From Gerris lacustris (taxonomy: Eukaryota > Arthropoda > Insecta > Hemiptera > Gerridae), in contig OX578281.1 in NCBI GenBank assembly GCA_951217055.1, forward strand, positions 29,002,101-29,066,100: 64,000 nucleotides of DNA. Direction: 5' to 3'. Below are positions 13,301-22,300 of the stretch, piece after piece (the first letter of the stretch is position 1; each line of letters starts with the position of its first letter). The notes under the pieces were generated by a model. The model had not been told where the DNA came from, did no database searches, and saw only the letters and a list, made by a program, of their open reading frames with translations. The position numbers and the translations under genes are program-made.

Positions 13301-16300
13301 AATTATTTTACTATGCAAGAATATCTAGATTCTCTCTCTCCCACCTATTTCTATACCCCCTCCTCTTTGATAAGCTAATTTTCAAATATCCTAAATCCCC
13401 CCCCCTAAAGTAAAATATGACAAAACAATACATAAAAACTATTACTCTACTCTTAAAGAGCTTTTGCATCATCAATGGTATTCATTACATTGACACCGTA
13501 TTCATTACTTGTACCATACCCCTGTGTACCAAATTTAAATTTCCAAAATTCATGTAGGCTGTCATTTTCCCCTTGCTTTGAAGTTCAAGTGGGCAAATTT
13601 TTATCGACATCGAACTAAAACTGTAGATTTGTATATAGAACATACACCCACATACGTTGATTTTTATATATATAGCTATAAATTTCCATTTTACCCCCTC
13701 CTAAATAAAATTGTACTTAACAACAATAAATTTTCTCTTAAAGTGCTTTTCAACGATTTGCATGATATGAAGGGAATCCATTACTTCGACATTTTTACAC
13801 CGTACCCCTTTGTACCAAAATTTAAATTTCGAAAATTCATGTAGACAGTGACCTCCCCCTTGCTTTGAAGGGAAAGTGAGTAAATATTCATCAAATTGGG
13901 ATAAAACAGTAGATTTGTATAAAAGACATACCCTCATACAGACACTCTTCTTTTTGTATAAGATATAGCTATATTTTTCCATTTTACCCCCTCCTAAATG
14001 AAAATACATATGACAAAACTGTACATAACAACAATTAATATAATCTTAAAGAGCTTTTCAACGATATCCATCATAAAGGGTATTCAGTCCTTTGACCCCG
14101 TATTCATTATTGTACCCTGTTCCCTGAGTACCAAAATTTAAATTTCGAAAAGTCATGTAGACACTGATTTTTTCTTCCTTTGAAGGTCAAATGTGCATTT
14201 TTTGATCGAGATCGGACTAAAATTATGGATTTGTATAAAGAACATACACACACTCACACATACGTTGACTTTTATAGATATAGATATACATTTCCATTTT
14301 ACCCCCCTCCTAAATAAAAATATGACAAAAACGTACTTAACAACAATTAATGTACTCTTAAAAAGCTTTTCAACGATATGAATCATGAAGGGTGTCCATT
14401 ACTTTGACATTTGTACCCCGTACCTCTGTGTACCAAAATTTTAATTTCGGAAAATGATGTAGGCAGTGACCTTCACCTTGTTTGGAAGAAAAAGAGTGTA
14501 AATATTCATCAAATTCGGATAAAACTGTAGATTTCTATAAAATACATTCTCTTATACAGAGACTCTTCTTTCTATATATAGATATAGTTATATTTTCCAT
14601 TTTACCCCCCTCCTAAATGAAAATATGACAAAACTATACATAACAACAATTACTGTACCCTTAAAGAGCTTTTCAACGATATGCATCACGAAGGGTATTC
14701 ATTATTTTGGTCCCGTATTCATTACTTGTACCCCGTACCCCTGTGTACCAAAATTGAAATTTCGAAAATTTATGTAGACCTTGATTTTCCCCTTCCTTTG
14801 AAGGTCAAGTGTGCTAATTTTCATCGAGATCGGACTAAAACTGTAGATTTGTATAAAGAACAAATAAGATATAGCTATATTTTTCTATTTTACCCCCCTC
14901 CTAAATGAAAATATGACAAAAGTGTACATAACAACAATTAATGTACCCTTAAAGAGCTTTTCAACGATATGCATCATGAAGGGTATTCATTACTTTGACC
15001 CCATATTTATTACTTGTACCCCGTACCCCTGTGTACCAAAATTGAAATTTCGAAAATTCATGTAGACCTTGATTGTTTCCTTGCTTTGAAGGTCAAGTGT
15101 GCAAATTTTCATCGAGATCGGACTAAAACTGTAGATTTGTATAAAGAACAAACACACACACACACACACACACACACATACGTTGACTTTTATATATATA
15201 TATATAGATTTGCAGCAGTTAATGCAGCAACAGAGTGCTTGTTTATAAGTGTAAGTAGGGGTTTTCCCTCTTGATTAAAGAGTAAACATATAAAGTACAA
15301 ATGGTTATTTCAAAAAGACCTTGATTCCTTATCGATTAAATATCATTTATTGAAACATATTATATTTGTTACAGTGATTAGAAATGAAAAAGGCAATTAA
15401 ATTTAATACAAAAGTTATTCTATGTATTCATTTCATAATAGAACATAACTTAGGAATAATAAGCTTGTGTCAATATTTTGATGAATCTTAATTTATTCTT
15501 TTTGTGACAAAGGTAATAATAAATTCTCAAGTATAGATTCTGTCTCGTAGATGTTAAATTCATCATTATTGGAATTTCAGTAAGAAAAAAATGACAAAAA
15601 TCAATACCTTTTTAAGACATCTAAACTATGTATTGTCGATCGGTGTGATATGATTTTTTTTTTAATTATTAAGTTATATTCAAAAAAGTTAGCTTAGAGG
15701 CTGAAACCGGTCTGGTTTCAGAAATTGTGGTATAGACCAATAAACTTATTTTTTTATAATTACACTGTTTTATTTCTTACAACAATTGATATAAACTATC
15801 CATAAGCTATATTCATGTTATTAAACAAATTTGAGTGGTTTTTTTTTTTTTTTTTTTTTTTCAAGTAACTGATAGATTTCGCTCTTTTTTTAACTAATGG
15901 TAAATAAAAGTAATAATATGAGATTTTGTAGATCTACAACATTTTGTAAGAAACAACTGTATTGTAGCCTCACATATTGTTTACATTACTGGAAGCATCT
16001 TCAGGGATAAAGGATATCGAGATATTTAAAGACAAAATCAAATTCATATAGGTTAGATAAATATGGTTTGTTTGTAGTAAATGTTACATTGTGAAACTTT
16101 GTCTAAAAAAATTCTTAATTTTCTTGAATTCGGCCCCTAAATTTAAAAGAAAAATTTGTTAGGTTCTTTAATTTTATTGCAAGACAAATTCTTCTCACAG
16201 ACTAATTAACACTTCTCGGAAAATGTTAAGAGTTCATTAACAATTCACTACTTAGATCTAACTTTAATCTTAAATAAATTGAATTTACCTCGAATTTGAA

Positions 16301-19300
16301 TCTTCCTAAGAGATGGTGTAAAGTGGCATCCTCCGGGTCAAGTTCGAGAGCCTTTTCTACATGCTTTTTAAATTCAATACCGTCTTTGACTTTTTCCTTC
16401 GTAGAAAGATTCTGTGATCTTGCTCCTATGCAAATAGCAAACCATTTGTGAGCATCTGAAGACCTTGGTGCAAGCTTCAGACACTCCTCAGCATATGAAA
16501 CACCTGAAAATTAAAATAAAATAAAATGAGCATTTAATCTACATAAGAGAACATTACATAAATTGGAAGGAATAAACCACCAAGTCCCTCTGATTAAAAA
16601 AAATAAACCAATGTTCCACTATCAACCTTAAAAAAGACATCGTCATCAAGAGTAAGGTGTAGAAGAAATCTAAAATAAAGTGAATAAGTGCTGATCTCTG
16701 ACATAAGGAAGACTCACTAGTTCTATTCTGACTCACTATTTCTTTCACACTGGCAAAGATTATGGCTTTATAAAGGAAGAAAGCTGCTTCGAAAATAAAA
16801 CAATTGTTATATGTCAGGGTGGCCACTAATATAGCTTGACAAAATTCCCTGACTTTTCCCTGACATTTCCCTGACCTACTTCAGGTTTTCCCTGACCATC
16901 ATCGATATTTATTTTACAAAATTTACCTTTAAAAAGTTAAAGATCATCAAGCTAAAATAGAATACATATACAAGTTGATATTTACTTAGCCCAATGTTTT
17001 TCATATATTAGTTTTCATGTTCTCGTAGAAAAATTTAATTATTATAGAACATTTTATTTCATCAAAATTTATCATAAAAATAACTTCGCCTCGGCGGGGA
17101 ATCGAATCCGGGCTCTCTCCTTCCGCGTTTAAAGCTATTTTCTCAGGAATTAGATTTTTCCCATGAAAACTGCTTATATCGTTAGATTTGTAAATTCAAT
17201 TTTTAAGTTTTTGGTAGTATTCATACTACGGAACGTTTAAATTTTATTTTAAATCAAATTATAATTACTTTTTACAACGGGAGACAGACAGAGAATAATT
17301 GATTTCAGCACCGGGATTTGACCACGAGCCTCCTTTATCTGTCTCCCGTTGTAAATAGTAGTTATAATTTTATTTAAATTAAAATTTAAACGTTCCGTAG
17401 TACCAAAAACTTAAAAATTGAATTTCTAATTGATTGTACTAGATACAGGTACTAATTGGGTACTTAATAATTACAAGCGTTATTTCTCACTCTAGTTCTA
17501 TGTCGTTAATGTTGACTTCTAGACTTGAGGAAAAATTTGAAAGCTTAAATTCGGGACTAGGTATCGTTATCGACAAAGGAAATTATTATTCAGTATAGCT
17601 TAGTTGGTAGAGCGTCTTTACTGGAAAAAAGAAAGTATAAACTAATCGTAACCTTTCCTTATTATCCTAGAAAGTAACAATTCACGTATTTTTACTTTCT
17701 TATATAAAAAAGAAAGTATTGTGATGGCGCAAAAATTCAATTTTGATGGATTTACACGTTTTGAGGTCCCCTGAGTCCAAAAAAGTGGTTTTTAAAGAAT
17801 GTATGTCTGTCGGTGCAGACACCTGGAGCCTAAACTACTGGGCCGATTTTGACGAAATTTGGCACACATGTTTAGGAAAATCATACCCCGAGGGGATATC
17901 GAGAAATGAATTTTAGCTCTAAATTTGGGGGCGCTACACTCCAAAAACTCTGAAAAAACGTGAAAAAATATTATTTCTCGAAAACGGTTCTGACGATTTT
18001 GATAAAAAAAATTCTAAAATGTAGTCCATTTAAATACGAATCTAACAATGTATGCCTTTTCCCGGGAAAAATCTAGTTCCCGAGAAAAAAGCTTAAAACG
18101 CGGACGGAGAGAGCCCGGGTTCGATTCTCTTTCCAGGAGAAGTTATTTTTATGATAAATTTTGATGAAATGTTCAATAATAATTAAATCTACATACGAAA
18201 ACTAGTAAATGGAGAACACTGGGCTAAATAATTATGAACGTATATGAGAAAGTTTGTCTGAGTTGTCTTGGACCGATTTTTTGATATAATTTCTAAGTAT
18301 AGGGGTTGTTAATCCTTCTGCCTTTGTTCCAAAGACAGCATTTTTTATTTTTATAAGAAATTTCGAGAAAGTTTAGGTTTCTGTGCTTTAAAATTATGAA
18401 ATAAGGATTTTAATTGCCGGTAGATTTTCCCTGACCTATGACAAAATTCCCTGACTTTTCCCTGACATTTCCCTGTCGGCCGAAATTCCCTGACTTTTCC
18501 CGGTTTTCCCGGTCGGTGGCCACCCTGTATGTGTAAAGACTATTTCTTTCATTTATAGGATAAAGTGTTTATCTTAGTTAGAATTTTTTACTCCTTAACC
18601 AGCACCTCATATTAACTACACTTGCTATCATTTTCCGGGGGAAAAAAATAATAATAGAGGAGTTCTGGGTGACAAAAACATTTAAGCTTTCAAAAAAATG
18701 TGTTAGAAGTTTTCAAGGAATATGCTGAGGGGGAGTAAACTAACAAAGAGCTAAAATAATTGAGAACATTTAAGTGAAAACAATGGTTACAGACAATAAG
18801 TTTTCTGGGGGAACTGTGATCCCAAAAGTAAATGCGACTATATTAGAACTAGAATTTGAAGGAGTTTGTTTAAGATGAAACAAGGAACAAATAAAATTTA
18901 ATGGAAGAAAGCTAATTTGAAACATATGCAGAAAGAAAACAATTTATATGGATTAGTTTATCCACATTTAGAAATTATGATTTCACTTTAAACTTGTTTG
19001 TTTGTTCTACTGATGAATCACTAAGGCAACCATTGTGGAGGTTACATGACATTATAGATTTAGACATTAAACAAAAGTTAGTAAATGAAATGTTTATTAG
19101 CACCAACCTTATTTACTTAGACTTTATCTAGGGCAACATTGGAGAGAATCATGAAAGTTCATGATTCCCTTATTTTTCATTACTCCCTGTTTAACCCGAC
19201 CAGGTGCAAAGAGTAACTTCCCTCCACGTAAACTCCCTAGTTTACGGAAGGAAAGTTCACTTTTTCTCCCTGCTGGAGGTAAAACGTTTTTATTGACTAG

Positions 19301-22300
19301 ATAAAAAATAAAGAAGACTTCATCAGACATTTCAAACTTATTACAGAGATCATTCTCAAGAGGGAGTTTGCTCATGATGAGAATAATTGTCAACAGATTC
19401 AGTTGCAAGTTACTTTTATCATGAGCATTGAAATGGGCTCAAGAAATAGGGATTCACAGAATTTCTGAGACAGTCTCCTCTAGATTTCTTAGACTCTGGC
19501 CGCAGAAACCTAATAACTAACTAATTTACTAACTACTAACTAATTTTAACTAATTCTAAGGGGCAACAGCCTGTGGAGGGCTGAGGTCTGCCAAACGGCT
19601 TATACAACTATAAATGCAATAGATGAAAACGAGTTAGAGTTTCACTCCATCATCAGCATAAACCTTAGAATCGGCATACCCAACCATTTAGTCGCCACTT
19701 CACATAAGCAGCTCCTTGTTTATATAATAATGCTTGGTGAACACCAAGTGGGGGAGGGGGGCCCAGTCCGGGAATTGAACTCAGATCTGTGGTCACACAA
19801 CCAAGTTGCGACTAAGCTAGATGATGTATAACAGTGCTGATAGAAGAGTCAATCTCTCTAACATATGCTACTAAGGCGGAAACCTATGCTGCAGAATATT
19901 AAACAAGACATCAATAGAAGTTATCAAATAATATGTATTCTTAACTACCTTTGGTCAAAAAGTCTTGTCTCTTGGGAATGTCAGTTTCAATGTTAACATT
20001 GCCTGATATTGCGTGACATACTTTTGCCAACCTCCATAAAATGTCAGGATCATTTGGTGTCTGAAAATCAGTAAAAAGAAGCAAATAAATAACAAATTAA
20101 TAAAATGATAATGGTAATAACAAAAAGATATATAAAATATATAAATGTATTCACAGGTCTATGTGATTTATAGAATTATTGTATGAACTTATGGCCTTAA
20201 AGAGTACCTCTCTAAACAAACCATTATTCTTTGAACTTGTTGCGTAGGCTTCCATGGATAAACTCTTAATAAACGGCTTGGTTTTGAAGTCCGACATTTT
20301 GCTTCCACTACTGGAAGCATCTTCACAGGTGTTGTGCAAGACATACTGATATTGCTTCAAGTAAACATCACAATGGACCACACCCTTGAAGGTGCTTCCA
20401 GTAGAAAAAGCGAAACGTCGACTTCAACCCCTTGGTGACGCAGATTTCACTGGAAAACCAAGCTGTTTATTAAATTGTTCTATGTTTCATACAGTTTTCA
20501 TGTTATTACTAAACTTCATTACTACTAAAGTCATTTAGTGTCAAATCACACCCTGTGGAAATGGGACCCAAGCCCAAGAATAATCAGAAATAAAAAAAAT
20601 TTCAAAGAAAAAGATTTTGTGAATACAAGGGATTTACAAAACAATCTAGTCTTATTAAATAGACTCTGACCGACCCTGGTAGAAAAGTAGATAATGCCAA
20701 CAAATATCTAATTCACCTAGCCCTCTTCAAACATTATATTATGTAGCAGACATCATACCATTTACCAAAATAAACACCATAAAATAATTTCTAATACTCA
20801 ATATAATCTTCAGTAAATATATCACCAACCTTCATATGTACCAAATGGGACAGTAATATAATTAATAACATTAACTCAAATTTTATAACTATCACCAATA
20901 AAGTAAATAGAACCCAACAAAATCCATAATTAATCAATCATCTTTTGTTATCAAATTGAAATTGTATTTCATTTAGAATAATTCCTTTAAGCAAATTACG
21001 TTTCTTAATCTAACCACTCCATAGATTTCCCATTTTTAATCTTTTTTCTTTATTGCAATCATAAAATAATATTATACACATATTTTTCTTTTTTTTTGCT
21101 GTTTCTTTTACATCACGATCAACACATGATTAGGTTATTACAAGAAGGAGGATCAGCCATTTTACTCATCTACTCAATGTGATTATCTGAGTGAAATATG
21201 TCTCGCCTCTCTGGGGTATGGACCAGATATGCCTGTGTTATGGTTATGACCTAGGGTTTCAGGTGAGTTGCAATTATGCTAACAGCAGGCTATGCCAGTT
21301 ACCTATATTATAGTCTATTATAGTCTAAGTAGGAAAAAATTCCTATTCTAATCTTGGCCTATATACAGTTCCTATATTTGACTACCCTCTTAGATCTAAT
21401 ACATCTAAAAAAAACTAATAAGACCTGATACCTTTATCTTTCAGATTCTTTCTAAATTCTACAGCAAAACACCTAATTTAGTCCAAGAAATTATGTACAA
21501 TTTAAACATTAACCATGTCTATGTTAAATAAAAAAATAGCAGATCAGTCAAGAGTAAAAATAAAAAATAAAAGTTGTGGATTTACAAACATTTACACATA
21601 GGTATTTTATTATACAGGCACACAACCCCTAGGTATTTCCGTGTTATCATACACACACACTTGTTATTACTTCCTTTTTATTATTATTTGACATGTTATT
21701 ATTCCCTTCTTCACTACACTTCACATCACACACATTTTATTACACTCACACTTGTTATTACTAATTTGTTATTGTTATTTGACACGTTTTTACTTCCTTT
21801 TTCATTACACTTGTTATTACTTAGGTAGACAGAGTAAGTCAATCCAAAACTTGGATTTTTTATTTATACTTTAGACAGATCTTTGCTACCCTCAATTTCT
21901 TTATGCATAATATATTCAAGCTATTCAAACACGCTACAGCCAAATGAAAGAGTAAGTATATCATGATTAATTAACACAAAGTAAAATAAAAATGTTTGCC
22001 CACCTTGTCTAGCATATCAAGAAGGATTCCGTAAGCAGAGGTGAGATCAAGACCGTTGCCTTCCAGTAAAGCGTCTAAATCGTCGTATTTGGACCCCAAG
22101 GCTTCTCTCTTAGCATCTGCCAAACTTAAACTGAAATGTTAATTCGCTAGACTAAACAACGGATATACTTAACAAACAAAACCAGCAAGTGATGCAACAA
22201 ATCTAAACTACATGATATTGTGCTGCTCAACAAGCAATTACAATTAGGTAGCGAAAGGAAAACAAACATTTTAAATTTTAGCAAACATACAACTTAATGG

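Noticed and set aside
13440..15180. CRISPR-like array
   Set aside because: Units of about 300 bp repeat along their whole length with no short repeat/unique spacer structure, in a eukaryotic genome.
17598..17620. tRNA gene
   Set aside because: Only an A-box-like stretch exists; no acceptor stem, anticodon arm or nearby matching T-arm in order. It belongs to a repeat.
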